A stretch of DNA of 64,000 nt, taken from contig NZ_JABAFC010000003.1 of NCBI RefSeq assembly GCF_012843435.1, positions 124,001 to 188,000 on the forward strand, written 5' to 3'. The position numbers were made by a program, and so were the translations under genes. Positions within the stretch are counted from its first letter, which is position 1; every line of letters begins with the position of its first letter. Source of the DNA: Psychrobacillus sp. BL-248-WT-3. Its GTDB lineage: Bacteria > Bacillota > Bacilli > Bacillales_A > Planococcaceae. Shown piece by piece: positions 17,017 through 26,192 of the stretch. Under the pieces are notes generated by a model. The model was not told where the DNA came from. It saw only the letters and a list, made by a program, of their open reading frames with translations, and made no database searches.

Positions 17017-18313
17017 AACTTACTTTGAACAGCTAGAAGAAACACTATATCACGAAGAACTTTCCAATGGATTAAATGTCTATATTTTGCCTAAAAAAGA
17101 CTTTTCCAAAACATATGTAACCTTCACTACAAAATACGGTTCTATTGACCGAGAATTTATTCCTCTAGGTAAAAAAGAGCCTGTTACAGTACCAGACGGA
17201 ATCGCCCATTTTCTAGAGCATAAAATGTTTGAAAAAGAAGAAGGAGATGTTTTCCAGAAGTTCAGTGAAAATGGGGCTTCTGCCAATGCATTCACGTCAT
17301 TTACAAGAACTTCTTATTTATTCTCCTCAACAGATAATATATTAGAAAACACTAATACTCTTCTTAATTTTGTACAGGAGCCATATTTCACAGAACAAAC
17401 TGTTGAAAAGGAAAAGGGTATTATTGGGCAAGAAATTACCATGTATGACGACCAGCCGGACTGGAGGTTATACTTTGGTACGATTGAAAATATGTACAAA
17501 GAACATCCTGTGAAAATTGATATCGCGGGCACAATAGAGTCTATTAGTCATATTACAGCTGAGCATCTTTACGAATGCTATAACACGTTTTACCACCCTT
17601 CGAATATGGTGTTGTTCGTTGTTGGGGCAGTAGATCCTAAAGAAATGATGGACTTTGTAAAAGAAAATCAGGCTAAAAAAGAATTTAAGGCTCCAGAGGA
17701 AATTGTTCGTTTTTACCCAGAAGAGCAGCCACAAGTAGATAAAAAAGAACGAACATTAAAAATGGACGTTCAAAAGTCTAAGCTTTTATATGGCATTAAA
17801 TCGAACAATGTTAATATTACCGGTAAAGAAATGTTAAATTATGAGTTGGCTATGCAAGTGGCTGTTGAACTGATATTCGGTAGAACATCCTCGTTTTTCC
17901 AAGAGGTCTATGAAAAAGGGTTGATCGATGAATCCTATAGTGCAGACTTCTCTATGGAAGAAGGCTACGGTTTTGCGATGATAGGCTCCGATACAGGAAA
18001 TCCAGAAGAGCTTGGTCAGAAGATCAAAGAAACTATTACTAAATTTGCAACAAATTGGACATTAGAAGAAGAGGACATGAAACGAATTACTAGAAAGAAA
18101 ATTGGTCATTTCTTACGTTCTTTAAATTCAATTGAATATATTGCAAACCAATTTACTCGTTATAAGTTTAACGATATGAATTTATTTGATGTAGTACCAG
18201 CCTTAGAGAACTTAGGTGTGGAACAAGTCAAGAAGGCATTTGAAGCCTTTAAGGATGAGAATACACAAACTGTATTTAAGATTATTCCTTCGAAGGAAAC
18301 AGATAATGGCTAA
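17009..18313 (+). CDS. ymfH: M16 family metallopeptidase (YmfH-like)
   Basis: The 434-residue protein has the inverted zinc motif HFLEH (within IAHFLEHKMFEKE, about residues 70-82) and a downstream glutamate-rich helix, so it should be the catalytic subunit paired with the zinc-less YmfF. The ATG at 17009 has AAGGACGG eight bases upstream and overlaps the ymfF stop by 8 bp. The operon continues with an 8-bp overlap into the short-chain reductase gene. Confidence 0.92.
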   Translation: MNETYFEQLEETLYHEELSNGLNVYILPKKDFSKTYVTFTTKYGSIDREFIPLGKKEPVTVPDGIAHFLEHKMFEKEEGDVFQKFSENGASANAFTSFTRTSYLFSSTDNILENTNTLLNFVQEPYFTEQTVEKEKGIIGQEITMYDDQPDWRLYFGTIENMYKEHPVKIDIAGTIESISHITAEHLYECYNTFYHPSNMVLFVVGAVDPKEMMDFVKENQAKKEFKAPEEIVRFYPEEQPQVDKKERTLKMDVQKSKLLYGIKSNNVNITGKEMLNYELAMQVAVELIFGRTSSFFQEVYEKGLIDESYSADFSMEEGYGFAMIGSDTGNPEELGQKIKETITKFATNWTLEEEDMKRITRKKIGHFLRSLNSIEYIANQFTRYKFNDMNLFDVVPALENLGVEQVKKAFEAFKDENTQTVFKIIPSKETDNG

Positions 18314-19037
18314 AAAGTTTGCTCTAGTGGTAGGGGCGTCTGGAGAAATAGGGATTGCTACTAGCCTAAGTATGGCGGAGGCTGGATGGTCCCTGTACCT
18401 TCATTTTGCGAGTAACAAAGAGAAGGTGGATGAACTTATAGTTGCCCTAGATCTTGCCTATCCACAACAGGAATTCATACCTATTCAAGCAGACCTATTA
18501 GATACAAGAGCAATTGAAGTCATTGTGAATTCTATTTACTCTCTTCAATCGATAGTCTTTGCCCAAGGCCAAAGTCTTTATAAAGGTATAGAAGAGACCT
18601 CTTTGGAAGAAATACGACATCTCTTTCAAGTACATGTAGAGCATCCAATGTTTTTAGCGGGAAGATTAGCGTCTAAGCTACGAAAGCATGAGCATAGCTC
18701 TATTATCTTTATTGGCTCTATATGGGGAGAAACAGGTGCTTCCTATGAGGCAGCCTATTCTGCTGCTAAAGGGGCTCAGCATGCGTTTGTGAAAGCCTAT
18801 GCGAAAGAGGTTGCCATGCAAAAGACAAACGTTAATGTCGTCGCACCAGGTTTTATCGATACAAAAATGAACGCTCATTTAGATGATGAATCTCGAGAGT
18901 TTATATTAGAAGAGATTCCTGCAGGTATATTTGGCAAACCTCAGGATGTAGCCAATGTGGTTGTTTTTTTAGCAAGTGAGCATGCATATTATATTACTGG
19001 TCAGGTCATTCGAGTTAATGGTGGTTGGTATATTTAG
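18306..19037 (+). CDS. ymfI: Short-chain dehydrogenase/reductase (YmfI-like)
   Basis: The 243-residue Rossmann protein has the cofactor motif GASGEIG near its N-terminus, a catalytic serine in IFIGSIWG, the YSAAK (YxxxK) pair and a C-terminal VNGGWYI ending typical of 3-oxoacyl-reductase-like SDRs. ATG 18306 is chosen since it begins the canonical KKFALVVGASG strand. The eight bases ATGGCTAA are shared with the end of ymfH. The physiological substrate is unknown; the gene is conserved behind ymfFH in Bacillus. Confidence 0.9.
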   Translation: MAKKFALVVGASGEIGIATSLSMAEAGWSLYLHFASNKEKVDELIVALDLAYPQQEFIPIQADLLDTRAIEVIVNSIYSLQSIVFAQGQSLYKGIEETSLEEIRHLFQVHVEHPMFLAGRLASKLRKHEHSSIIFIGSIWGETGASYEAAYSAAKGAQHAFVKAYAKEVAMQKTNVNVVAPGFIDTKMNAHLDDESREFILEEIPAGIFGKPQDVANVVVFLASEHAYYITGQVIRVNGGWYI

Positions 19038-19038
19038 G

Positions 19039-19082
19039 AAAAGAAAAGGGGGAAGTTAACTCTCTTTTCTTTTTCCCTTTTA
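19039..19082 (+). terminator. Terminator after ymfI
   Basis: AAAAGAAAAG and CTTTTCTTTT form a stem around a 15-base loop, followed by a pyrimidine tract. Confidence 0.65.
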
Positions 19083-19153
19083 TTCGGTTATAAAATCATA
19101 TATGATAGAACTATTAATGCATTGAGAACGTCATTCTATAAAGGGAGGAATAC

Positions 19154-19963
19154 ATGATGGCAAGTGAATGGTTTTTTGAATACGAAATTCAAGTAAATCG
19201 TCCTGGACTTTTAGGAGACATTTCTTCTCTATTGGGTATGCTGCGAGTAAATATAGTCACTATTAATGGAGTAGATGAGGGTAGACGTGGTATGCTCATT
19301 AAAGCTGAAAAAAAAGAAAATATTGAACGCTTTGAACATATCATTTCCACAATGGAAACAATTCATTTAACTAAGTTTCGTGAGCCGAAGCTAAGAGATC
19401 GTTTAGCTGTGCGTCACGGAAGATACATACAAAGAGATGCTGATGACAGAAAGACTTTTCGATTCGTAAGAGATGAGCTTGGTCTACTAGTAGATTTCAT
19501 GGCTGAGATCTTTAAACAGGAAGGACATAAGCTAATCGGTATCAGAGGTATGCCTAGAGTAGGGAAAACAGAATCTGTAGTTGCAGCAAGTGTTTGTGCG
19601 AACAAAAAGTGGATTTTCCTTTCTTCCACAATGATTAAGCAAACGATTAGAAATCAACTCGCTGGGGATGAATTCAGCGATCGCAATATCTTTATTCTGG
19701 ATGGAATTGTTACAAGAAAGTCAAATGATGAAAAGCATCTACAACTTGTTAGGGAAATGATGAGAATGCCTACTATTAAAGTAGTGGAGCACCCAGATAT
19801 GTTCATCAAGCATTCCGAATATTCTATAGAGGATTTTGACTATATAATTGAGCTTCGTCATAGTCCAGAGGAAGAAATTACGTACGAAATGATGGAAAAA
19901 AATCATGCGATGACCGACAAAGGCATGGGTGGATTTGGCGGATTCGGTGAATTTAATTTTTAA
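19154..19963 (+). CDS. ymfK: YmfK-like protein (DUF3388), ACT-like plus P-loop regions
   Basis: The 269-residue protein matches the YmfK family of unknown function. Residues ~5-75 look like an ACT-type regulatory fold (VNRPGLLGDISSLLGMLRVN, then a second beta-rich half). Around residue 132 lies a Walker A-like GMPRVGKT, and the C-terminus is glycine-rich (GMGGFGGFG). This combination suggests a ligand-sensing NTP-binding protein, but that is inference. The B. subtilis order is ymfI-ymfJ-ymfK-ymfM; the small ymfJ (DUF3243) gene is not present in the 116-bp gap here. The start ATG has GGGAGG upstream; a second ATG follows directly. Confidence 0.8.
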   Translation: MMASEWFFEYEIQVNRPGLLGDISSLLGMLRVNIVTINGVDEGRRGMLIKAEKKENIERFEHIISTMETIHLTKFREPKLRDRLAVRHGRYIQRDADDRKTFRFVRDELGLLVDFMAEIFKQEGHKLIGIRGMPRVGKTESVVAASVCANKKWIFLSSTMIKQTIRNQLAGDEFSDRNIFILDGIVTRKSNDEKHLQLVREMMRMPTIKVVEHPDMFIKHSEYSIEDFDYIIELRHSPEEEITYEMMEKNHAMTDKGMGGFGGFGEFNF

Positions 19964-19980
19964 CGAAGTAGGTGTTTTAA

Positions 19981-20835
19981 TTGACTGAACTTGGTACTCG
20001 TTTAAAAGAAGCGAGAACAGCAAAAGGATATAGTATCGAGGATTTGCAAGAAATAACAAAAATCCAAAAAAGGTATTTAGCTAACATTGAGGAAGGGAAT
20101 TATTCTACAATTCCTGGTGCTTTTTATGTGCGAGCTTTTATCAAGCAATACGCAGAGGCAGTTGGCTTAAATGGGGATGAGCTTTTAGAGACATACAAAT
20201 CAGAGCTTCCAAGTCCTACAAATGAGGATGTTGCAAAAACTATCCCTGCAACACCGTCTAGAAGAACTTTGGGTGGCCGAGCATCGAACAGATTTATGGA
20301 AATTATGCCGATGATTATAGTGGCATTGTTTGTTGTGGCGATAATTGTGATTGTATGGACACTTAGACAGAACTCTCCAGAGACGGAAGAGTCACCTGCA
20401 GTAGAAACAGAAGAACCAGTGACAATGGATATCACTCCTCCACCTTCGGATCAAACAGCTACAGATAATGAAGAAGAGGAAGAAGCTGTGGAAGAAGAAA
20501 TTGAAGAAGAACCAGTGCCTAAACTAGCTTTCGCATTAGAGGGGACTCAAGGGGAAACTTCAACATATACTGTATCTGGTGCAGAAACTTATCAGCTAAA
20601 GTTAATGGCTAGCAGCGACAAGACATGGTTAAACTTAAAAGACCAAGCAAACAAAACTTTATATGATAGCTGGGTTAACACTGGAACGCCATATGAGCTA
20701 GATGTAACTACAACGGATCAAATTCGCGTGAGAGTGGGTAACGTTCCAGTTACGCAAGTCTTTATTAATGATGAGCTAGTGGAATTCCCAACAGATAAGA
20801 GTCCTCAAAATTTAGTTATAAAATTCAGCAAATAG
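19981..20835 (+). CDS. rodZ: RodZ-like cell-shape protein (YmfM)
   Basis: The 284-residue protein has a Cro/C1-type helix-turn-helix (residues ~4-65, GTRLKEARTAKGYSIEDLQE), one membrane segment (about residues 107-126), an extracellular acidic Glu/Pro-rich linker and a C-terminal DUF4115 beta domain. This is the RodZ architecture: the cytoplasmic HTH contacts MreB and the outside domain couples to wall synthesis. The start is TTG with GTAGGTG upstream. It sits before pgsA as in B. subtilis. Confidence 0.92.
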   Translation: MTELGTRLKEARTAKGYSIEDLQEITKIQKRYLANIEEGNYSTIPGAFYVRAFIKQYAEAVGLNGDELLETYKSELPSPTNEDVAKTIPATPSRRTLGGRASNRFMEIMPMIIVALFVVAIIVIVWTLRQNSPETEESPAVETEEPVTMDITPPPSDQTATDNEEEEEAVEEEIEEEPVPKLAFALEGTQGETSTYTVSGAETYQLKLMASSDKTWLNLKDQANKTLYDSWVNTGTPYELDVTTTDQIRVRVGNVPVTQVFINDELVEFPTDKSPQNLVIKFSK

Positions 20836-20859
20836 TCATCGATTAGATGGCTATTTTGT
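20831..20859 (+). terminator. Hairpin between rodZ and pgsA
   Basis: AATAGTCATC pairs with GATGGCTATT (one G-T pair) around GATTA and is followed by TTGTTTG. It overlaps the end of rodZ and may only attenuate. Confidence 0.6.
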
Positions 20860-20885
20860 TTGAAATATGAAAGGAGTATTTTTTG

Positions 20886-21470
20886 ATGAAAATGAATATA
20901 CCAAACCAAATTTCTATGTTCCGCATATTTTTGATTCCAGTATTTATGATTTTTATGCTAATTGATTTTAACTGGGGGGAAGCTAGTTTTTTAGGCGCAA
21001 CTATTCCAGTAAATCACCTAATTGGAGCTATTATTTTTATTATCGCCTCTATTACTGATTTTATCGATGGTTATTATGCTCGTAAATATAATTTAGTAAC
21101 CAATATGGGTAAGTTTTTAGATCCTCTAGCGGACAAATTGCTAGTTTCAGCAGCATTAATTATATTAGTGCAGTTTGGAGTTGCACCAGCGTGGGTAGTT
21201 ATATTAATTATCAGCCGTGAATTTGCAGTGACTGGTTTACGCTTAATATTAGCGAATACAGGAGAGGTAGTTGCAGCAAACCAACTCGGTAAAATAAAAA
21301 TGTGGACACAAATTATCGCGATTTCATCATTACTTTTAGGAAATGTATTTTTTGAAATGTTCAATTTCCCATTTGATATGATCATGCTATACGTTTGTCT
21401 ATTCTTTACTTTATGGTCGGGATTTGATTATTTCTATTTGAATCGCAAAGTGTTACTTGACTCAAAATAG
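20886..21470 (+). CDS. pgsA: CDP-diacylglycerol-glycerol-3-phosphate 3-phosphatidyltransferase
   Basis: PgsA makes phosphatidylglycerol phosphate, the first committed step to phosphatidylglycerol and cardiolipin. The 194-residue integral membrane enzyme has the full CDP-alcohol phosphotransferase signature, with DFIDGYYAR, then G-KFL-D-PLA-D (about residues 56-85), so all catalytic aspartates are present. ATG 20886 is chosen over ATG 20892 because AAGGAG (20871-20876) is 9 bases upstream of the former. It is followed closely by cinA. Confidence 0.95.
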   Translation: MKMNIPNQISMFRIFLIPVFMIFMLIDFNWGEASFLGATIPVNHLIGAIIFIIASITDFIDGYYARKYNLVTNMGKFLDPLADKLLVSAALIILVQFGVAPAWVVILIISREFAVTGLRLILANTGEVVAANQLGKIKMWTQIIAISSLLLGNVFFEMFNFPFDMIMLYVCLFFTLWSGFDYFYLNRKVLLDSK

Positions 21471-21485
21471 GAAGGAAGTTTTGGG

Positions 21486-22742
21486 ATGAAAGCAGAGATT
21501 ATTGCGGTAGGATCAGAATTATTGTTAGGGCAAATTTCCAATACGAACGCAAGATATATATCCTCCCAGCTGGCAGAGTTAGGGATCGATGTGTATTACC
21601 ACACAGTAGTTGGAGACAATCCTAATCGTTTGTTAGAAGCCATAAAAATCGCAGAAAATCGAGCTGACCTCATTATTTTTTCAGGAGGTTTAGGACCTAC
21701 TAAAGACGATCTTACTAAAGAAACAATTTCTAAACACCTTAACAAAAATCTTGTATTAGATGATCATGCAATCATTTATATTGAGGATTTCTTTAAAAGA
21801 GCTGGAAAAGTAATGACGGAGAACAATAAAAAACAAGCATTAGTTTTAGACGGCTGTACTGTCCTTGAAAACAAGCATGGGATGGCTCCGGGGATGCTGC
21901 TTTCCACAGAGAAACATACATATATGTTATTGCCTGGCCCTCCAAAAGAATTAGAGCCGATGTTCCAATTTGAGGCTAAGCCGCTGTTACCTAAACTGCT
22001 TTACAAAGAAAATGTAATTATGTCCCATGTCATTCGCTTTTATGGTATTGGCGAAGCAGAGTTGGAGAATGAGGTCCAGGATTTATTGGACAATCAAACA
22101 AATCCGACCCTTGCGCCGCTAGCTTCTGACGGCGAGGTAACCTTACGACTTACTGCGAAAGCAGATACGGAGGAAGAAGCTTGGAAAAGGATTGAAAAGC
22201 TACAAGCTGAAATCTTAAACCGCGTGGGCAAATATGTGTATGGATATAATAACGAATCGTTAGCCTCCAAGCTTAGAGATATACTAATTGACAATGAGCT
22301 AACAATTTCTGCTGCAGAAAGTATGACTGCTGGACTTTTTCAATCGGAGTTGGCGGCAGTCCCAGGAATGGGCGTAGCACTTGTAGGTGGCATTATCACC
22401 TATACGGAAGAAGTGAAAATCAATCAGCTTGGTGTTAAGAGAGAAACGATTGATGAACATAGCGTCGTTTCTAGTCAGGTTGCAGAAGAAATGGCTAGTC
22501 GAGTCAAAGAAAAGTTTGAAACAACGATAGGTATAGGTATTACTGGAGCAGCTGGGCCAGATGGACACGGAGATCAACCGGCAGGAACGGTGTGGATTGG
22601 AATAGCGTATGGAGACGTCGCCCCAATTTCTTATAAATTGAATCTATCCGGTATGAGAAACACAAATCGTTTAAGAACAGTTAAGTTTACTATCCATTAT
22701 TTGATTCGACTTTTAAGAGAAGAAGGATTATCGAAAATTTAA
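21486..22742 (+). CDS. cinA: CinA: competence/damage-inducible protein, nicotinamide-nucleotide amidase
   Basis: The 418-residue protein has an N-terminal MoCF/MoaB-like domain (GSELLLGQISNTNARYIS; SGGLGPTKDDLT near residue 67) and a C-terminal CinA domain (ISAAESMTAGL near 278; GITGAAGPDG near 357) that deamidates nicotinamide mononucleotide in the pyridine-nucleotide salvage cycle. AGGAAGG precedes the ATG. In Bacillus and streptococci cinA precedes recA and the two are often co-induced during competence. Confidence 0.95.
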   Translation: MKAEIIAVGSELLLGQISNTNARYISSQLAELGIDVYYHTVVGDNPNRLLEAIKIAENRADLIIFSGGLGPTKDDLTKETISKHLNKNLVLDDHAIIYIEDFFKRAGKVMTENNKKQALVLDGCTVLENKHGMAPGMLLSTEKHTYMLLPGPPKELEPMFQFEAKPLLPKLLYKENVIMSHVIRFYGIGEAELENEVQDLLDNQTNPTLAPLASDGEVTLRLTAKADTEEEAWKRIEKLQAEILNRVGKYVYGYNNESLASKLRDILIDNELTISAAESMTAGLFQSELAAVPGMGVALVGGIITYTEEVKINQLGVKRETIDEHSVVSSQVAEEMASRVKEKFETTIGIGITGAAGPDGHGDQPAGTVWIGIAYGDVAPISYKLNLSGMRNTNRLRTVKFTIHYLIRLLREEGLSKI

Positions 22743-22752
22743 TTTTAACAAA

Positions 22753-22792
22753 GGAAAACGGCTCAAATTATCATTTTGTGCTGTTTTTTCCT
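22753..22792 (+). terminator. Terminator after cinA
   Basis: AAAACGGC...CAAA pairs with ATTTTG...GCTGTTTTTT, an imperfect stem with a T-run, so recA depends on its own promoter. Confidence 0.65.
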
Positions 22793-22821
22793 ATCAAAAT
22801 CTAATAGTGTTAAAAAATAAA

Positions 22822-22835
22822 CGAATAGATGTTCG
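22822..22835. promoter_or_regulatory. LexA (SOS) box upstream of recA
   Basis: CGAATAGATGTTCG matches the Gram-positive LexA consensus CGAACRNRYGTTCG at all but one fixed position. It lies eight bases upstream of the recA -35 box, which fits SOS repression. Confidence 0.88.
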
Positions 22836-22843
22836 CTTTTTTC

Positions 22844-22872
22844 TTGTAAATTTCTCAAAGACCGAGTATACT
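22844..22872 (+). promoter_or_regulatory. Sigma-A promoter for recA
   Basis: TTGTAA (22844-22849), a 17-bp spacer and TATACT (22867-22872), 42 bp ahead of the start codon and just downstream of the LexA box. Confidence 0.85.
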
Positions 22873-22914
22873 AAAGATAGTAAAAAAAATGATAGTTTCT
22901 AGGAGGAAATACAT

Positions 22915-23979
22915 TTGGCTAATGATCGTAAAGCAGCGTTAGAAATGGCTTTAAAACAAATAGAGAAACAATTTGGTAAAGGTTCCGTAATGAAATTAGG
23001 AGAGAAAACAGACCGTGAAATCTCTACCTCTTCAAGTGGTTCCCTAGCTCTTGATGCAGCACTTGGAATAGGCGGATATCCAAGAGGTCGTATTATTGAA
23101 ATTTATGGCCCAGAGAGCTCAGGTAAAACAACTGTAGCGCTTCACGCTATTGCAGAAATACAAAAAACAGGTGGGCAAGCGGCATTTATTGATGCAGAGC
23201 ATGCGTTGGACCCTGTATATGCACAAAAACTAGGCGTTAACATAGATGAATTATTATTATCTCAACCCGACACTGGAGAGCAAGCCCTTGAAATCGCAGA
23301 AGCTCTAGTCCGCAGTGGTGCGGTTGAAATCATTGTTATCGACTCTGTTGCAGCATTAGTACCAAAAGCGGAGATAGAAGGAGAAATGGGAGACTCTCAT
23401 ATTGGTCTTCAAGCTCGCTTAATGTCTCAAGCATTACGTAAGCTATCAGGAGTTATTAACAAATCTAACACTATAGCAATCTTTATTAACCAAATTCGTG
23501 AAAAAGTTGGAGTAATGTTTGGTAACCCGGAGGTAACGCCTGGTGGTCGTGCACTTAAATTCTACAGCTCTGTCCGCTTAGAAGTAAGACGTGCTGAAGC
23601 TATTAAACAAGGTACAGACATTATGGGTAACAAAACGAAAATTAAAGTAGTAAAAAACAAAGTTGCTCCACCATTTAAAACTGCAGAAGTAGATATTATG
23701 TACGGAGAAGGAATCTCTCAAGAAGGAGAAATCGTTGATATAGGTTCTGAATACGATATTATCCAAAAAAGTGGTTCTTGGTATGCTTACAATGAAGAAC
23801 GTATTGGCCAAGGGCGAGAAAACGCTAAGCAATTCTTGAAAGAAAACCCTGCTATTAAAGAAGAAGTGGCATTAAAAATCCGTCAATCTCTAGGTATGTC
23901 TGCTGGTGCACTTGTTATTGCAGCGCATGAGCCAGAGGACGAAGATGGCGAGTTCGAGCTACTTTTAGAAGATGAATAA
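22915..23979 (+). CDS. recA: RecA recombinase
   Basis: RecA forms filaments on single-stranded DNA, drives strand exchange and triggers LexA self-cleavage. The 354-residue protein shows Walker [10 protein letters not shown] (about residues 65-73), the [18 protein letters not shown] loop region, the SVRLEVRR stretch, and an acidic C-terminus. The TTG start is supported by AGGAGG at 22901-22906 and by the canonical N-terminus ([21 protein letters not shown], given here in part). It is expressed from its own LexA-controlled promoter and has a strong terminator. Confidence 0.98.
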   Translation: MANDRKAALEMALKQIEKQFGKGSVMKLGEKTDREISTSSSGSLALDAALGIGGYPRGRIIEIYGPESSGKTTVALHAIAEIQKTGGQAAFIDAEHALDPVYAQKLGVNIDELLLSQPDTGEQALEIAEALVRSGAVEIIVIDSVAALVPKAEIEGEMGDSHIGLQARLMSQALRKLSGVINKSNTIAIFINQIREKVGVMFGNPEVTPGGRALKFYSSVRLEVRRAEAIKQGTDIMGNKTKIKVVKNKVAPPFKTAEVDIMYGEGISQEGEIVDIGSEYDIIQKSGSWYAYNEERIGQGRENAKQFLKENPAIKEEVALKIRQSLGMSAGALVIAAHEPEDEDGEFELLLEDE

Positions 23980-23991
23980 TAGTTAAAGTTA

Positions 23992-24029
23992 AAAAGATAT
24001 CAAGAGACTCTCTCTTGGTATCTTTTTTT
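23992..24029 (+). terminator. Terminator after recA
   Basis: AAAGATATCAAGAGA pairs with TCTCTTGGTATCTTT (one G-T pair) and is followed by T residues. Confidence 0.9.
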
Positions 24030-24413
24030 AAAATCTATTTCTAATATTTTTTGTAGTTTAAACTTATCACAAAGTCCATTTTACTTGAACTTTAGTAGTT
24101 GTGAATGATCTAAATTCAAAATTAGAAGCTTTACCTATTAAAAGCGTTCGTTGAAACGACAGGCAATGAATCTAGTCGGTTGAATGAACATTGATCATTC
24201 TTCAGAAAAGGACAACCAGAGCTGAAACTAATTATAATTTCTTTGCTGAGCAGATAAATATCATGATTTTTTTATTGATTGTTCCTTGTGGTTTTACATA
24301 ATAAAAGAAAATATGAAATTGTTTCAAATAGGAATTATGAAATCATATTATTTAGGCAATACCTAAAGTAATAGATATCCTCTCTCTAAAACTAATAATA
24401 TTCTTCCGTTTCC
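24030..24413. other. Gap between recA and rny without a gene
   Basis: Apart from the promoter at its right end, this AT-rich stretch has no credible gene. A less AT-rich island at about 24140-24225 has small inverted repeats (CGTT-GA-AACG; GAATGA...TCATTC), and its minus strand is open for about 33 codons, which may mark a decayed or mobile intergenic repeat. B. subtilis has pbpX and ymdA between recA and rny; neither is present. Confidence 0.55.
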
Positions 24414-24442
24414 TTGACAGAGTATTTCTACATCTATACAAT
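24414..24442 (+). promoter_or_regulatory. Sigma-A promoter for rny
   Basis: Consensus TTGACA (24414-24419), exactly 17 bp, then TACAAT (24437-24442). The leader to the start codon is about 105 nt. Confidence 0.85.
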
Positions 24443-24454
24443 TAAAATTGTATA
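24435..24454. promoter_or_regulatory. Inverted repeat overlapping the rny -10 box
   Basis: TATACAAT-TAAA-ATTGTATA is a perfect 8-bp inverted repeat that includes the -10 hexamer and the likely start site, the classic position for a repressor operator. The binding factor is unknown. Confidence 0.5.
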
Positions 24455-24554
24455 ATTTCTTTATTAAATGACTAAAAAGCAGTACAAATATGCATTCAAT
24501 TAGCATATATGTGCCGACTGAAACTTAAAAGTATAGCAAGAGGGGGTGTTCGAA

Positions 24555-26114
24555 ATGACATGGGAAATTATCATCTCCGCTTTGCTTGGTCTTATTATCG
24601 GTGGCGCTGTTGGTTACGGTTATCTGAAAAAAGTGAATGATTCAAAAGTGACTGGTGCAAAACAATCTTCTGTACTCATTATAGAGGAAGCAAAGCGAGA
24701 GGCAGAAGCATTAAAGAAAGAAGCACTTTTAGAGGCCAAAGATGAAACTCACCAATTACGAAATGAAGCTGAATCTGACATCCGAGAACGCCGCATGGAA
24801 CTGCAAAAACAGGAAAATCGGTTATTACAAAGAGAAGAGAATCTAGATCGTAAAGATGATGCTCTAAACAAGAGAGAAGTAAGTCTTGAGCGTAAAGAAG
24901 ATGCTCTAACACAAAGACAACAGCATATCGAACAAAAGGAAAGTAAAGTGGATGAACTAGTTGAAGAGCAACAAACAGAGCTACAACGTATTTCTACTCT
25001 TACTCGTGAAGAAGCAAAAACTATCATTCTTCAAGAGGTAGAAAATGAATTGGCTACTGATATTGCTGTGATGACTAAAGAATCTGAAACAAGAGCCAAA
25101 GAAGAGGCTGACAAGAAATCGAGAGAAATACTTTCACTTGCTTTACAAAGGTTTGCAGCAGATCACGTTGCGGAAACTACCGTTTCGGTTGTAAACTTAC
25201 CGAATGACGAGATGAAAGGACGAATTATCGGACGTGAAGGACGAAACATTCGTACACTCGAAACATTGACTGGTATCGATCTTATCATTGACGACACACC
25301 AGAGGCTGTAATTCTTTCCGGGTTCGATCCGATTAGAAGAGAGACTGCTCGATTAGCCCTTGAAAAATTAGTGCAAGATGGACGTATCCATCCTGCTCGA
25401 ATTGAAGAAATGGTAGAGAAGTCTAGAAGAGAAGTAGATGAACAAATTCGCGAAATTGGCGAACAAACTACTTTTGATATAGGTGTTCATAACCTACATC
25501 CAGATTTGATGAAGATTTTAGGCCGTTTAAGATACCGTACAAGTTATGGTCAAAACGTATTAAAACATTCTACTGAAGTTGCCTATTTAGCTGGTCTCTT
25601 AGCTGCAGAGCTTGGAGAAGACGTAACACTTGCTAGACGTGCAGGCTTATTACACGACATCGGAAAAGCAATTGACCATGAAGTGGAAGGAAGTCACGTT
25701 GAAATAGGTGTAGAACTTGCAAGAAAGTATAAAGAACATCCGGTAGTAATTAATAGTATTGCTTCCCATCACGGAGATACAGAAGCTACTTCTGTCATTG
25801 CCGTATTAGTAGCAGCAGCAGATGCTTTATCTGCAGCTAGACCTGGTGCAAGAAGTGAAACATTAGAAAATTACATTCGCCGCCTTGAAAAACTAGAGGA
25901 AATTTCAGAATCCTATGAAGGTGTTGAAAAATCCTTTGCTATTCAAGCGGGTAGAGAAATCCGCATTATGGTTCGTCCTGATCAAATCGATGACATTACG
26001 GCTCATCGCTTGGCAAGAGACATCCGTAAGCGAATTGAAGAAGAGCTCGATTATCCTGGTCACATAAAAGTAACTGTAATCAGAGAAACTAGAGCCGTAG
26101 AATACGCAAAATAA
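24555..26114 (+). CDS. rny: Ribonuclease Y
   Basis: RNase Y is the membrane-anchored endoribonuclease that starts decay and processing of many mRNAs in Bacillus. The 519-residue protein has an N-terminal membrane segment (about residues 3-23), a long charged coiled coil (~30-200), a KH domain ([10 protein letters not shown] near 222) and an HD domain with LLHDIGKA near residue 365. ATG 24555 is preferred to GTG 24546 because AGGGGG (24541-24546) fits the ATG and overlaps the GTG. RicA, encoded further on in this window, is known in B. subtilis to act with RNase Y. Confidence 0.96.
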   Translation: MTWEIIISALLGLIIGGAVGYGYLKKVNDSKVTGAKQSSVLIIEEAKREAEALKKEALLEAKDETHQLRNEAESDIRERRMELQKQENRLLQREENLDRKDDALNKREVSLERKEDALTQRQQHIEQKESKVDELVEEQQTELQRISTLTREEAKTIILQEVENELATDIAVMTKESETRAKEEADKKSREILSLALQRFAADHVAETTVSVVNLPNDEMKGRIIGREGRNIRTLETLTGIDLIIDDTPEAVILSGFDPIRRETARLALEKLVQDGRIHPARIEEMVEKSRREVDEQIREIGEQTTFDIGVHNLHPDLMKILGRLRYRTSYGQNVLKHSTEVAYLAGLLAAELGEDVTLARRAGLLHDIGKAIDHEVEGSHVEIGVELARKYKEHPVVINSIASHHGDTEATSVIAVLVAAADALSAARPGARSETLENYIRRLEKLEEISESYEGVEKSFAIQAGREIRIMVRPDQIDDITAHRLARDIRKRIEEELDYPGHIKVTVIRETRAVEYAK

Positions 26115-26141
26115 AGTAAAAGCAATCATAACATTGAAAAC

Positions 26142-26168
26142 AAAAGGCTTCGAAATGAAGCCTTTTTT
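26142..26168 (+). terminator. Terminator after rny
   Basis: AGGCTTC-GAAAT-GAAGCCT followed by TTTTTTT; stem and T-run are perfect. Confidence 0.9.
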
Positions 26169-26192
26169 TCGTGAAAGGACGTTATTGTAAAA

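Noticed and set aside
24679-25027. Minus-strand Ser/Leu/Cys-rich frames inside rny
   Set aside because: They are the complement of the RNase Y coiled-coil codons, with no start site of their own.
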